Below are positions 17,518 to 26,699 of a stretch of DNA of 64,000 nt, piece after piece. Below the pieces are notes generated by a model. It saw only the letters and a program-made list of their open reading frames with translations. It searched no databases and was not told the DNA's origin. Numbering within the stretch: the first letter of the stretch is position 1; every line of letters starts with the position of its first letter. A program made the translations under genes and the position numbers. The stretch spans positions 1-64,000 of the forward strand of contig NZ_BOSE01000014.1 of the NCBI RefSeq assembly GCF_018403185.1, written 5' to 3'. This DNA is from Paenibacillus montaniterrae. Its GTDB lineage: Bacteria > Bacillota > Bacilli > Paenibacillales > Paenibacillaceae.

Positions 17518-17559
17518 AAAGGACGTGTAGCTCATTGAAAATCGAGCGGCACGTCCTTT
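17518..17559. terminator. terminator shared by two convergent genes
   Basis: AAAGGACGTG...CACGTCCTTT, usable on both strands. On the minus strand its first arm is the last codons of the FAD oxidoreductase gene, so the hairpin overlaps the stop. Confidence 0.75.
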
Positions 17560-18695
17560 ATTCGTGTCGCTTGAATCAGCCTCTGCATTAATCCAGGGGT
17601 ATAACGGACGCACGGTACGAGCAGACGCGGCAATGCAGGAGCAGCAATCATCCATTGCAGCAGCCTTCCCCACTGTCGCGGACCTTTCAACTGCTGTTCA
17701 ATGAACCGCTCGTAGTGATGGCGCCAAAGCTCAAAGGAAATTTGACCGCTTAAATAACGATTTGCAAGCGCAGCGCACACCAGAGCAGAGCGCAGCGCCA
17801 TTGACATCCCATCCCCGCATAACGGTGGAATCATAAGCCCGGCATCTCCGACCCGGGGATATGAATTCCAGGCAAGCGGCTTGCGGCTAATTTGAACCGG
17901 GGCGACGGCTGCTTCAGTTCCTGCGATCGGCACTGCATTGGACAGCTTGTGCAGCAGCTGCGGGCTTCTGCTGCAAGCCGCATCTATCCAGCCTTGAATC
18001 GTTTTCGGCTTTGGCTCAAATGCTTTCTGCCTTAGCAGTGCTGAAACATTGTACCTTCCATCCTCCACCGGAGATATGCCTAAATAACCCCCTTCAAAAA
18101 AGTAAAGCTCTACCGCTGCATCCGTTGTAATTCCAGCAACATGTGATTTGACGCCTACATACGGATTTTTCGTCTCCCTTGAGTTGGACCGCGCAGGGTG
18201 TAATGCTGTGCCTGGCATCCGCCCGTTGCCGCCCCAGGCGGCCATCACCGTTCGGACCTTATAGGAGACCGTTTCTGCTCCTTGCTTCGCCTCAATGATG
18301 AAGCCTTCATTCGCAGGAGTGACAGCTGTTACTGTCGCTCCCGTCTGCACATGTGCGCCGGCAAGCTGTGCTGAGCTCAGAAGTGCGGCATCAAGCGAAT
18401 AACGGCTAACTCCTAGTGCATGGCTTGCTAAAGGCGCTTCCAGCACATCTCCATGGCTGAAGATGAGACGAGAGCGTTCGATCAAGCTGGGCCGAAGTGA
18501 TTGGATCAGCTCATTTACTCCAAGCGAGTCAAGCATGCTTTTCGCTTCCGGTGACAGAAATTCACCACATACTTTATGTCGGGGAAATTTCTTGCTTTCA
18601 AACAGTATCGTATTCCAGCCGCTATCGGCTAAAGACTTGGCTATTGCGCTGCCAGCAATTCCTGCTCCGATAATGGCCGCATCATACGCATACAT
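17532..18695 (-). CDS. FAD-dependent oxidoreductase of a type III PKS operon (geranylgeranyl-reductase-like)
   Basis: Flavoprotein of 387 residues. It has an N-terminal dinucleotide fold GAGIAGSAIAKSLADSG, then FPRHKVCGEFLSPEA (typical of the geranylgeranyl reductase/halogenase group), and the second FAD motif RVGDAGLMIPPLCGDGMSMA. It is the third gene after the type III polyketide synthase and methyltransferase, on the same strand with short gaps, so it probably oxidises the polyketide product. This three-gene order is common in Bacillales. The exact reaction is unknown. Confidence 0.85.
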   Translation of the reverse strand: MYAYDAAIIGAGIAGSAIAKSLADSGWNTILFESKKFPRHKVCGEFLSPEAKSMLDSLGVNELIQSLRPSLIERSRLIFSHGDVLEAPLASHALGVSRYSLDAALLSSAQLAGAHVQTGATVTAVTPANEGFIIEAKQGAETVSYKVRTVMAAWGGNGRMPGTALHPARSNSRETKNPYVGVKSHVAGITTDAAVELYFFEGGYLGISPVEDGRYNVSALLRQKAFEPKPKTIQGWIDAACSRSPQLLHKLSNAVPIAGTEAAVAPVQISRKPLAWNSYPRVGDAGLMIPPLCGDGMSMALRSALVCAALANRYLSGQISFELWRHHYERFIEQQLKGPRQWGRLLQWMIAAPALPRLLVPCVRYTPGLMQRLIQATRIKDVPLDFQ

Positions 18696-18766
18696 AACGA
18701 ATCACTCCGATAATTTCAAGATCTGTTTTTCGCAGGCGTACCGAGGGTACGTCAAGAGAAAGTAAC

Positions 18767-19471
18767 TCACTTCCTAATGGTAACTACATATCGGAACAAC
18801 GGTCTCCAGCGGTACGCCATCTCTGGAGCTCCCAGCGCATCTTTTAAATTTCTCCAGTCCTCAGCACGAAATCCTTTGGCTACAGACAGAGGAGCGTCAT
18901 GGCGAATATAACGATTAGTGGAGATGAGATGCGCTGTCAGCCATACGGCTGACCATGGAATCCAGTGCCGATGAATATCATTGATGACAATCCCTGTTTT
19001 TGATGCACGCAACATGCTTCGGGCAACCTCGGGCAGTTCCTCCTGGCTGAAATGGTGAACGAACTGCGTGCCGGTGACAATGTCGAAGCTGTCGGGCGGA
19101 AGCTCGAACAAGTCGCATTGCACAACCTCGACGCGCGCTTCATTGCGAAAAAGCTGCCTTGCCTCCTCGCAAGCTTCCTCCGTTCGATCCGCTAAAGTAA
19201 GCTTCATATCTATTCCGTTGGCACTCGCCCAGCGCAGAAGCAGCCGATTTACATCGCCTGACCCCGCTCCAATATCGAGAATGGTTAAATGAGTGGGCTT
19301 GCCGGCTTCCTGCCACAATTGCTGTACGCCATACTTCATCGGTCCCGCTGCTTGAAATATGCGATTAATGAGTCTGAGCTGCTGCAAAGCTTCGCGCAGC
19401 TCGGCTCCCCCCATTGAAAAATCGTCCATCAGCTCATCCTCAAGCGCTCGATACCGCAGCTTTTTAAACAT
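18767..19471 (-). CDS. class I SAM-dependent methyltransferase of the type III PKS operon
   Basis: Cytoplasmic methyltransferase of 234 residues with SAM-binding motif I LDIGAGSGDVNRLLL, acidic motif II LADRTEE, and post-motif VVQCDLFELPPDSFDIVTG. ATG 19471 (MFKKLRYRALED) overlaps the end of the synthase gene by eight bases, which supports translational coupling. Upstream in-frame starts would overlap further without a clear SD. It likely O- or C-methylates the polyketide made by the upstream synthase, as in other bacterial type III PKS operons (inference). Confidence 0.87.
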   Translation of the reverse strand: MFKKLRYRALEDELMDDFSMGGAELREALQQLRLINRIFQAAGPMKYGVQQLWQEAGKPTHLTILDIGAGSGDVNRLLLRWASANGIDMKLTLADRTEEACEEARQLFRNEARVEVVQCDLFELPPDSFDIVTGTQFVHHFSQEELPEVARSMLRASKTGIVINDIHRHWIPWSAVWLTAHLISTNRYIRHDAPLSVAKGFRAEDWRNLKDALGAPEMAYRWRPLFRYVVTIRK

Positions 19472-20615
19472 AGGCTTCATCCATCTGCCGCAATTCCGGC
19501 TGGACGCGCGGAACATATGTAATTTGTATCATTTCGCAGGTAAGACCCGGACCGAACGCGAGCGCTATGCCGCTTGTCATCTCTTTCTTAGCCTCCTCCA
19601 GCTCGCGCTTCATCTCCTGCAGCACGAACAATATCGTTGCTGACGACATGTTTCCATAATCGCGCAGAATCGTGCGACTTGGTCTTGTCTGCTCGTCGGA
19701 CAATCCGTATACATCCGCAAGCTTCTCGATGATTCCTCGGCCTCCAGGGTGAATCGCCCATAGATCGATTGGTTCATTGCCGCCAAGCGTGGAAATTTGT
19801 TCTGGAACAAATTGACCGATCAGCTTCGGAATCGTTGTCGACAGATACAAATCAAAGCCGAAATTGCCTACCTCCCACACCATATCTGCGGCACCGCCTT
19901 GCAGCACAACTGAATGATCATCGCCTAATAGAAATTGACCGCGATTGACCTCATCCGATGCATGACCAACAATACAAGCCGAAGCTCCATCGCCAAAGAA
20001 GGAAGCGCCGAATAAATCCTCGCGCTTGCTGGAGGGTTGAATATGAAGGGTGCACAGCTCCACACTGACGATCAACACCTTGGCGTCATGCTGTTGGGCT
20101 GCCAATTCTTTAGCGAGGCACACCGCCCGCAATCCTGCGGCACAGCCTAGAAAGTTAAGCGGAATTCGTTTGATATTAGAAGCAAGCCCAAGCTGTTGCA
20201 CCAGTTGGGTGTCCATGCCAGGCAGAAATTGACCCGTGCAGCTCACCGTGATCAGATGGCTAATTTCCGAGACATCGGCCTGTCCATCCTGCAGCGCATT
20301 GCGTGCTGCTCGCAGCGCCAGCGGCACCGATTCACGCTTGTAGATTTCCATCCGCTCAGCTGTTGTTGGCACAGCTTGCAGAGATTGCTGCGAAAAATAA
20401 CGGCAGTCTTGAGCTTTTTCCAGCAAATTAGGCTCACAGGTATAGCGATTTTCCACACCACATTGCTTGAACAGTCTTTTCGCCCAACGAGCGGAGTCCG
20501 GATTGCTGCTTAGCGCCTCGCTTAAACGCTGTGCAGTATCGGCTTGATTCAGCCGATATTCTGGAACTGCTGTCCCAATTCCCAGTATCGCAAGCTCTGG
20601 ATTTGTAGCATTCAT
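19464..20615 (-). CDS. type III polyketide synthase (chalcone/stilbene synthase family)
   Basis: Homodimeric ketosynthase of 383 residues that extends an acyl-CoA starter with malonyl-CoA to give alkylpyrones, resorcinols or related phenolics. The catalytic triad is visible: Cys158 in NFLGCAAGLR, His289 in WAIHPGGRG and Asn322 in DYGNMSSAT. SD AGAGGTGG precedes the ATG. It is the first gene of a three-gene operon with a methyltransferase and an FAD oxidoreductase. In Bacillus such synthases make alkylpyrone ethers from fatty acyl-CoA; the product here is not known. Confidence 0.94.
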   Translation of the reverse strand: MNATNPELAILGIGTAVPEYRLNQADTAQRLSEALSSNPDSARWAKRLFKQCGVENRYTCEPNLLEKAQDCRYFSQQSLQAVPTTAERMEIYKRESVPLALRAARNALQDGQADVSEISHLITVSCTGQFLPGMDTQLVQQLGLASNIKRIPLNFLGCAAGLRAVCLAKELAAQQHDAKVLIVSVELCTLHIQPSSKREDLFGASFFGDGASACIVGHASDEVNRGQFLLGDDHSVVLQGGAADMVWEVGNFGFDLYLSTTIPKLIGQFVPEQISTLGGNEPIDLWAIHPGGRGIIEKLADVYGLSDEQTRPSRTILRDYGNMSSATILFVLQEMKRELEEAKKEMTSGIALAFGPGLTCEMIQITYVPRVQPELRQMDEAYV

Positions 20616-20723
20616 ATCGTTCAGCCACCTCTCACATTATCCATTTTCGGACAGACAAGCCCGATTTAAACCAACATATTCGGACAACAACTGTAATATG
20701 ATGGAATTTCAAGAATAATGTGC

Positions 20724-20758
20724 AAAAAAAGCTCTCAAGATGAATAAACTTGAGAGCT
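20724..20758 (-). terminator. terminator downstream of the TetR gene
   Basis: AGCTCTCAAG...CTTGAGAGCT with seven T on the minus strand. It belongs to the same hairpin family as 12663-12698 and 59459-59492. Confidence 0.8.
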
Positions 20759-20813
20759 TGGTTGATGGAATTGAGGCTGGTGAACGGACAGGACAGAACG
20801 ATAGCGCCACGAT

Positions 20814-21404
20814 CTATCCCAGCAGCTCCCGGGCTCCGTTCAATACTAAGGGCATAGCCTGTTGCACGAATAATTCCGCACTTGTCAAACTCCCCTCATT
20901 GTTCCAAACGTAAGCCGCACCATACATCGCCCAACTTAACATGACAGCAGCTGTAGTTATTGAAAATGGCGCATTTGGAGTCGATAGCATCTTGTCTTTC
21001 TCGATAAAGGAAAGAAGTATCGTTTGAATTTTTTGCTTTATTTGAATTTCGAATACAGGTGCAAGCGATGTATTTCGTCTTTTACAAATAGTGCTTAGAC
21101 TTTTATGAAATTCGCATACCCCCAGAAAAATACTCTGAATCGTTTCTTCATTCAATACTTCGTGGCCGCTTATTCTACGGTCCATAATTGTCATAAATGA
21201 TTCCATCAGTCTGACCTCAAGAATTTCGAATTTATCTACAAAATGCGCATAAAAAGTCGCTCTGTTCACAGTAGCCCGCTCTGCAATATCCCTAACGGTT
21301 ATCGATTCAAAGTCTTTTTCTTGAATTAATGAATCAAAAGCGTCTTGAAGAAGGCGTCGTGTACGGATCACACGAGGATCTGCTTGATTGTTTTTAGTTG
21401 TCAT
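20814..21404 (-). CDS. TetR family transcriptional regulator
   Basis: Repressor of 196 residues. The N-terminal HTH reads SITVRDIAERATVNRATFYAHF, typical of TetR proteins; the C-terminal helical region would bind the inducer. ATG 21404 is supported by GGGGAG; upstream readings lack an SD. It is divergent from an MFS exporter at 21592, with two related inverted repeats in the gap, so it most likely represses that exporter and itself. Confidence 0.88.
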   Translation of the reverse strand: MTTKNNQADPRVIRTRRLLQDAFDSLIQEKDFESITVRDIAERATVNRATFYAHFVDKFEILEVRLMESFMTIMDRRISGHEVLNEETIQSIFLGVCEFHKSLSTICKRRNTSLAPVFEIQIKQKIQTILLSFIEKDKMLSTPNAPFSITTAAVMLSWAMYGAAYVWNNEGSLTSAELFVQQAMPLVLNGARELLG

Positions 21405-21445
21405 CGTTAAGATCTCCCCAGTAAAAACGACATTATAGAAATGGT

Positions 21446-21536
21446 GTTGTCTATACAACGGTTTAACGTTATTGATGATTGCGACCATTCGGTTGTTATT
21501 ATAGCATACTAGTACAACAGACGTTGTTCGAACGAC
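21446..21536. promoter_or_regulatory. paired TetR-type operators GTTGT-N4-ACRAC
   Basis: GTTGTCTATACAAC at 21446-21459 lies before the tetR start, and GTTGTTCGAACGAC at 21523-21536 before the exporter. One palindrome per divergent promoter fits autoregulation plus exporter control (inferred). Confidence 0.5.
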
Positions 21537-21591
21537 CTAATGTTGTATGGAAACAAAATGCTGAATGTCAAAAACATTAGGAGAATGAATT

Positions 21592-22764
21592 ATGAAAAGT
21601 ACATGGAAAATTTACGTTCTAGCCTTGATCAGCTTTTTAGTTGGAACATCCAATTACATCATTTCCGGGATATTAGACCGAATCGCAGAGACATTGGGAA
21701 CAAGCGTTGCGGCAGCAGGCCAGCTCATTACTGTTTATTCCCTTGCCTATGCGGTCGGCACACCTATTTTGATGGCGCTGACGGCGAAAATGGACCGGCG
21801 TAAGCTGCTTCTTTATTCGCTGGGCCTCTTTATTGTCGCAAATCTGTTGACATATATATTGTCCGGCTTCGGTTTCTTCATAGCCGCGAGAATCATTACG
21901 GCATTAGGCGCCGGAGTGGTCACCGTAAACGCGCTCAGCATCGCTGCCAAAATCGCTCCGCCAGGCAAGCAGGCCAGCGCGATCGCCAACGTTACGATGG
22001 GCATTACTGCATCGCTCATCATCGGCGTTCCGCTCGGCAGAATGGTAGCCTCGGCTTTTGGCTGGAAAGCAGTATTTCTGGCCATCGCAATTGTCGGAGT
22101 CATCGCCATGCTTGTCATTGCTGTGGTGCTTCCACGTATGCAGGGCGACAAGCCTGTCCCGTTGATCAATCAATTTGCATTGTTAAAAAAACCTCAGGTC
22201 TTGGTTGCTTTAGCGATTACTTTTTTCTGGTTGGGAGGATATTCCCTCGCCTACACTTATATATCCCCTTTTCTGCTAGATGTGACTCATTTAAATGAAT
22301 CATTGATTAGCGCAGCTTTGTTCGTGTTCGGCATTGCCAGCTTGATTGGCTCGAAAATCGGCGGCTACAGCGCGGATAAACGTGGGATCAAATACACACT
22401 CGTTTCAGGGATGGTGCTTCACGTCATTTCGTTAATATTGCTATCCTTAGTCGGAGAGTCGGTCATTGCCATATTCGCCATTTTGATCCTTTGGTCTTTT
22501 GCCGCATGGTCATCCGCACCAGCGCAGCAATTTAATCTGGTTTCGCTTGTTCCCGAATCCTCGGGCGTCATGCTGAGCTTGAACAGTTCCATGATGCAGC
22601 TTGCTATGGCTGTCGGCGCAGGGGTCGGCGGGGTGATCGTTAACCGTATTTCTTTGGCATCCATTACCTGGTTCGGGGCACTTAGTGTACTCATCGCCAT
22701 CATTGCCGTATTTGCATTGTCCAGCATAGCATCGCGCTATTCCGCGGTGCAGTCACCGAATTAA
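21592..22764 (+). CDS. MFS exporter, DHA1 drug:H+ antiporter type
   Basis: Inner-membrane transporter of 390 residues with about 12 membrane helices. It opens KSTWKIYVLALISFLVGTSN and has the loop 2-3 motif A region ALTAKMDRRKLLLYSLG and the antiporter motif C region GITASLIIGVPLGR. It is closely related to the exporters at 42681 and 47992 in this window. SD TTAGGAGAA precedes the ATG. It faces the TetR repressor; the substrate is probably a toxic organic compound. Confidence 0.9.
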   Translation: MKSTWKIYVLALISFLVGTSNYIISGILDRIAETLGTSVAAAGQLITVYSLAYAVGTPILMALTAKMDRRKLLLYSLGLFIVANLLTYILSGFGFFIAARIITALGAGVVTVNALSIAAKIAPPGKQASAIANVTMGITASLIIGVPLGRMVASAFGWKAVFLAIAIVGVIAMLVIAVVLPRMQGDKPVPLINQFALLKKPQVLVALAITFFWLGGYSLAYTYISPFLLDVTHLNESLISAALFVFGIASLIGSKIGGYSADKRGIKYTLVSGMVLHVISLILLSLVGESVIAIFAILILWSFAAWSSAPAQQFNLVSLVPESSGVMLSLNSSMMQLAMAVGAGVGGVIVNRISLASITWFGALSVLIAIIAVFALSSIASRYSAVQSPN

Positions 22765-22805
22765 GGCATGCTAAACATGGGACTGTCCAATAAGCTCACA
22801 AACAA

Positions 22806-22851
22806 TAAAAACGCTGAGCGAGGAATTCAAGTTTTCTCGTTCAGCGTTTTT
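22806..22851. terminator. bidirectional terminator after the MFS gene
   Basis: AAAAACGCTGAGCGAG...CTCGTTCAGCGTTTTT between convergent genes, with A/T tracts on both sides. Confidence 0.88.
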
Positions 22852-22914
22852 GTGCGCACAAAGGATGGAACACTAATCTATGAAAAAAAGAAAACCGCTC
22901 CAGAGGAACGGAAA

Positions 22915-23547
22915 TTAGTAAGCCTGCTTACGCCAATCTTCAATGGTTTGGAGCGAAAATCCGGTAGCTTTGGCAATGGATGAATCATCCATCCCCATTC
23001 GTATTAACTGTTTAGCTACGTCTTCTTTACCTTTTTGCTCACCTTTGTGTTGCCCTCTACGTTCAATATCGTCCAAGATTTTTTCCAGTCCCATGAACGA
23101 AGCATCCCCTTTCACGTTTTGGATAAATTGCTGCAAGCTTGGCTCATTCTCCGGCAACTTCTGCAATAGAATGTTTGCCATCCAAGCCACAAATTTCTGC
23201 TGGCTGTCTGTTGGCAGCTGTTGAATCGTATTCATTAGCTTGCCGAGACGATTTAATAATTGTTCCTGGTCTTCGGTCTGATCAAGCAGAAAAACAGACC
23301 CTATCGTGTTCGACAAAGACAATAGTTCTTCTTCAGTATAGCGTGCAACATCTATAAGCAAATATTCGAAATTGAGCAGTTCTGCACCAAACAGATTTTC
23401 ATTAGCAAGCAGCTTACGAAACTGCAGTTCCGCTGACCACTTTTGCTTTCCATTATACAATACAATCGGAACAATAGGCGGTAATTGAAATGTTTTCCGG
23501 TTAGACAATGCATCCTCTTCATTTTGCAATAAGTAACGCCAAAGATG
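22915..23547 (-). pseudogene. 5'-truncated Rpn-type recombination-promoting nuclease / YhgA-like transposase gene
   Basis: The C-terminal two thirds of an Rpn family protein are preserved. The open frame reads HLWRYLLQNEEDA, then PPIVPIVLYNGKQKW (a family hallmark), and ends with a predicted HTH-like tail (LIRMGMDDSSIAKATGFS). Upstream the frame hits a stop at 23565 and the N-terminal PD-(D/E)XK nuclease half is missing. The promoter of the divergent DUF4304 gene now lies at the break. It is probably inactive. Confidence 0.7.
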
Positions 23548-23615
23548 TATGTTATAATGTCGTTAAGACGATTAGAAGCCATGGAAAGGCTAGCCATCTT
23601 CCAGGAGGGGTTATT

Positions 23616-24224
23616 TTGCAGCAGTTCTTTAACGATTTGATGAAGCAAGACGTCAAACACTTCCTTTCCAAGCACGGTTTTTCAAAGAAGAGTTTGAATT
23701 TCTATAAGCGATCCGGAAGCCTCGTCTACATGTTCAATTTCCAAAAATCCCATGGCAATGCGGCGGATCATTTTATGTTTTATGTGAACTGCGGTATTTA
23801 TGCAGCGGAGCTGGCGCGGATCCAATCGAGAGAGGTATTAGCAGAACCCAAGGAAGCGGAGTGTCACTTTCGGGCAAGAATCGAGCAAATCGCCAAGTCG
23901 GTCCCGGATCGCTTCTCGATCACCCCCGATACGAATAGGGATGATTTGAGAATGACACTGTTGAGCGGATTGGAAGCAGTTATTCATTTCTATGACACGA
24001 TGACCGAGGCCAGATCGATTGTTGATTATTACACCTCAAGTTCATCTTTGCATCTGAGCGAAGAAAGCTTTCATTTGCTGCTGCAATCCGACGATACAGC
24101 AGCAGCTAAACGGTATTTGACGGCTTTACAGGATAAGTACGGAACGGAAAAGCGATGGGCCATATTCGAAAGCAAATACAAGGCTATCTTCGATCAATAC
24201 GAAGTGGAATTTAATCCACTGTAG
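23616..24224 (+). CDS. DUF4304 domain protein
   Basis: Uncharacterised protein of 202 residues. The N-terminal half carries the DUF4304 pattern: FFNDLMKQDVKHFLSKHGFS, then FYKRSGSLVYMFNFQKS and the Asn/Cys strand FYVNCGIYAAEL. The likely start is TTG 23616, with GGAGGGG five bases upstream; an extended -10 (TGTTATAAT) lies about 55 bp before it. This part of the promoter falls inside the break of the Rpn pseudogene. No signal or membrane segment. Function unknown; many such proteins sit near toxin or immunity loci, but nothing here confirms that. Confidence 0.7.
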   Translation: MQQFFNDLMKQDVKHFLSKHGFSKKSLNFYKRSGSLVYMFNFQKSHGNAADHFMFYVNCGIYAAELARIQSREVLAEPKEAECHFRARIEQIAKSVPDRFSITPDTNRDDLRMTLLSGLEAVIHFYDTMTEARSIVDYYTSSSSLHLSEESFHLLLQSDDTAAAKRYLTALQDKYGTEKRWAIFESKYKAIFDQYEVEFNPL

Positions 24225-24305
24225 GTTAGCGTTAACCTGCGAATTCATTTCAGAGTAGCTGAAGCTCATAGTAGTACTATGAAGCTAAAATCAAATTTTT
24301 AAAAT

Positions 24306-24343
24306 AAAAACAGTGAGCTCGTAATCACGGCCTCACTGTTTTT
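24306..24343. terminator. terminator between DUF4304 and the SufR-like gene
   Basis: AAAAACAGTGAG...CTCACTGTTTTT between convergent genes; works in both directions and overlaps the SufR-like stop. Confidence 0.85.
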
Positions 24344-24986
24344 ACTTTTTCTTTTTTTTGATCGAGTAGGTACAGCGTTGTCCGCCCTTAGCTAAACAAT
24401 CCGTCCTCGTAACTTCTGCATCTCCCAGTAAAGACTCAAACAGCTTTAATTCACATCGACAAGCATGCTGATATTTTGTTGCTACCTGCTCGATTGGACA
24501 GTTATGCTCCTTCAACAAATATTGTTCATCATTAATCTTCTCGAGCTCAACCATATAGCCATTCTCATTTTGAATATCGGCAAGCATAGATACTCGTTCA
24601 GCAAGATCTTTACCTTGCATGCTTGCATCGTATTTCTTAAGCAGCTTATCTTTACGACCTTCAAACAGCTGTTCAACTGCCGATGCACCAAAATGCTCTT
24701 CCAGCTCATCCAACAGTTCTAGCGTTAAGATATGATACTTTCGCGGAAAGAAGTCTTCAACATGCTCTGTCAAGCAATAAACCGCTGTTGGTCTGCCCAT
24801 CGACTGTCGCACCATTTTAGAATCAATGAGCTTATCCCGTTCTAACGATTGAATATGACGTCTCACAGCCATCACGGTTATACCAAGCTCATCTGTTAAC
24901 TCCTTGGTGCTCATGGCGCCTTTCGTTTTAAGCAGATGAAGAATATAGTCTCTAGTTGAAAGCTGTCCTTGCTCTAAATTTGACAC
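24342..24986 (-). CDS. SufR-like Fe-S-binding DeoR/ArsR-type repressor
   Basis: Regulator of 214 residues. The N-terminal winged helix (STRDYILHLLKTKGAMSTKEL, then TVMAVRRHIQSLERD) is followed by a C-terminal metal site with Cys in HNCPIEQ, ACRCEL, RTDCLAKGGQRC. This spacing matches SufR, which senses iron-sulfur cluster status. GTG 24986 has GGTGGTG five bases upstream; the ATG further out lacks an SD. It is divergent from sodA and ferredoxin, and iscA/hesB follows in the neighbourhood, so a role in Fe-S homeostasis or oxidative stress is likely. Whether it controls sodA is inferred. Confidence 0.82.
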   Translation of the reverse strand: MSNLEQGQLSTRDYILHLLKTKGAMSTKELTDELGITVMAVRRHIQSLERDKLIDSKMVRQSMGRPTAVYCLTEHVEDFFPRKYHILTLELLDELEEHFGASAVEQLFEGRKDKLLKKYDASMQGKDLAERVSMLADIQNENGYMVELEKINDEQYLLKEHNCPIEQVATKYQHACRCELKLFESLLGDAEVTRTDCLAKGGQRCTYSIKKKKK

Positions 24987-25187
24987 GTAATCACCACCCA
25001 ATCTATTGCGTCTAAACAAACTTTTGCGTTTTTATATACTATTATATCTATAAAACTTAATAATTTGAACTGGTAATTTATTTGCCGCCAGCAACATACT
25101 ATATTTAATATACATTTATGTTGAATAAGTATATAAAATGAGTTATCATTAAAGGGAATTTACAATCTCATTATTGGAGGAATGAAT

Positions 25188-25799
25188 ATGTCTTATCAAT
25201 TACCTGCGTTACCTTATGCCAACAATGCGTTAGAACCACATATCGATGAGCAAACGATGATTATTCATCATGACCGTCATCACAATACTTACGTAACCAA
25301 CCTGAATACTGCGCTTGAATCAGCTCCAGAATTACAAGGGAAATCCGTTGAAGAATTGATCTCTGACCTTGCCAGTGTTCCCGAAGCTATTCGTACAGCA
25401 GTGCGCAACAATGGCGGAGGTCATGCAAACCATAGCTTGTTCTGGGAAACAATTGGACCTGATGCCGGCGGTGAACCAACAGGTGCCCTTGCAACAGCTA
25501 TCCATAACGAGCTAGGTGGCTTTGAAGCTTTCAAGGCTGAATTTACAAAAGCTGCAACTACCAGATTCGGCAGCGGATGGGCGTTCCTTTCTGTCGCTAA
25601 TGGAAAGTTGAAAATCTCCAGCCTGCCCAATCAAGACAGCCCTCTTATGGAAGGTGAAACTCCAATTCTTGGGCTAGATGTTTGGGAGCATGCCTATTAC
25701 CTGAAATATCAATACAAACGCCCTGAATACATTGCAGCATTCTGGAACGTTGTTAATTGGAATGAAGTTGGTAAACGCTATGAGGCTGCAATTAAGTAG
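25188..25799 (+). CDS. sodA: superoxide dismutase, Mn/Fe type
   Basis: Converts superoxide to oxygen and hydrogen peroxide in the cytoplasm. The 203-residue protein has the metal ligands in MIIHHDRHHNTYV, NHSLFW, and DVWEHAYYL (Asp and His). Gln in NQDSPLMEG and the GGGHANHS motif point to the manganese-using form. TTGGAGGA seven bases before ATG 25188 makes it preferable to ATG 25182. It is divergent from a SufR-like regulator and followed 54 bp later by a ferredoxin, which suggests co-expression in oxidative stress. Confidence 0.96.
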   Translation: MSYQLPALPYANNALEPHIDEQTMIIHHDRHHNTYVTNLNTALESAPELQGKSVEELISDLASVPEAIRTAVRNNGGGHANHSLFWETIGPDAGGEPTGALATAIHNELGGFEAFKAEFTKAATTRFGSGWAFLSVANGKLKISSLPNQDSPLMEGETPILGLDVWEHAYYLKYQYKRPEYIAAFWNVVNWNEVGKRYEAAIK

Positions 25800-25853
25800 A
25801 TCGAATTTTGATCACATCTGATTCTAATCTGATAAAAGAGGTGTAATCATAAA

Positions 25854-26093
25854 ATGGCATTTGTGATAACGGAAGCCTGCATTAGTGAAAAAGCAGCAGA
25901 TTGTGCAGATGTCTGCCCGGTCGATTGTATTCAAGAAGGTGACGATCAATATTTCATTGATGGAGATCTATGTATTGATTGTGGTGCTTGTGAAGCTGCA
26001 TGCCCGGTTGGTGCAATTTATTATGAAGATGATCTAACAGAGGATCGTCAAATATATTTAGACAAAGCAAAGCAATTTTTTAGTCATAACTAA
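25854..26093 (+). CDS. ferredoxin with two iron-sulfur sites
   Basis: Small acidic electron carrier of 79 residues. Cluster motif one is C9-x7-C17-x3-C21-x3-C25 (CPVDC), a form seen in 7Fe or atypical 8Fe ferredoxins; motif two is C40-x2-C43-x2-C46-x3-C50P. It probably serves an oxidoreductase in the cytoplasm. It follows sodA on the same strand, with a terminator after it. Whether site one holds a 3Fe-4S or 4Fe-4S cluster is not resolved. Confidence 0.93.
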   Translation: MAFVITEACISEKAADCADVCPVDCIQEGDDQYFIDGDLCIDCGACEAACPVGAIYYEDDLTEDRQIYLDKAKQFFSHN

Positions 26094-26108
26094 ATTGGAT
26101 GCAAGTAG

Positions 26109-26152
26109 AAAAGGTCGCTCCTTCACTTCAATCAGATGAGAGCGACCTTTTT
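26109..26152. terminator. terminator after the ferredoxin gene
   Basis: AAAAGGTCGCTC...GAGCGACCTTTT between convergent genes, with T tract on the plus strand and A tract for the minus strand. Confidence 0.87.
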
Positions 26153-26159
26153 CTATAGG

Positions 26160-26699
26160 TTAAGATTGCTTCAGTCTTTGCTGCATAAACACAACTTCAC
26201 CTGCTAATCGTTCGATCCGCGACAAAATGTCCGAATCAACAATTTCTTTTGCACTGTTGAAATGATCGTCATGAATGTATACATAGCTCGGAGCTACATA
26301 AGCTCTGAAGAAACCTGCAATCGGCTTTAACTGATTCTCCACGACCAAATAATGCTGGTATGTCCCACCTGTAGCAACAAACCCCATAACTTTCTCATAC
26401 AGGGCTGATACAGGAATGAGATCGAACAAATTTTTTAATACACCTGTAAGCGAAGATTGGAATATAGGCGTTCCAATAATATAGAAATCCGCGTTTGTAA
26501 CCTTATCGATAACGATTTTTGTGTCCCCCGTATACGCTGAAGGATCACGACCATCACAAAATTGAATATCATATTGTTTTAAATCAAGCAGCTCTGTTTC
26601 GATCTCGGGATGCGTCCTCTTAATAGCTTCTAATACCTTGCTGACCGCGACACCTGTTTTTGAACCTACGATCGTCCCTGATATTCCAAGCACCTTCAT
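26160..26699 (-). CDS. NADPH-dependent FMN reductase
   Basis: Flavodoxin-like reductase of 179 residues. It has the phosphate loop GISGTIVGSKTG, the flavin-contact segment IGTPIFQSSLTGVLKNLFDL, and FVATGGTYQHYLV. Family members reduce free FMN to supply flavin-dependent enzymes or reduce quinones. It is convergent to sodA-fdx and co-directional with the upstream iscA-like gene about 190 bp away. Upstream rc sequence gives a GAGGGG motif before the ATG. It fits the redox theme of the cluster. Confidence 0.87.
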   Translation of the reverse strand: MKVLGISGTIVGSKTGVAVSKVLEAIKRTHPEIETELLDLKQYDIQFCDGRDPSAYTGDTKIVIDKVTNADFYIIGTPIFQSSLTGVLKNLFDLIPVSALYEKVMGFVATGGTYQHYLVVENQLKPIAGFFRAYVAPSYVYIHDDHFNSAKEIVDSDILSRIERLAGEVVFMQQRLKQS

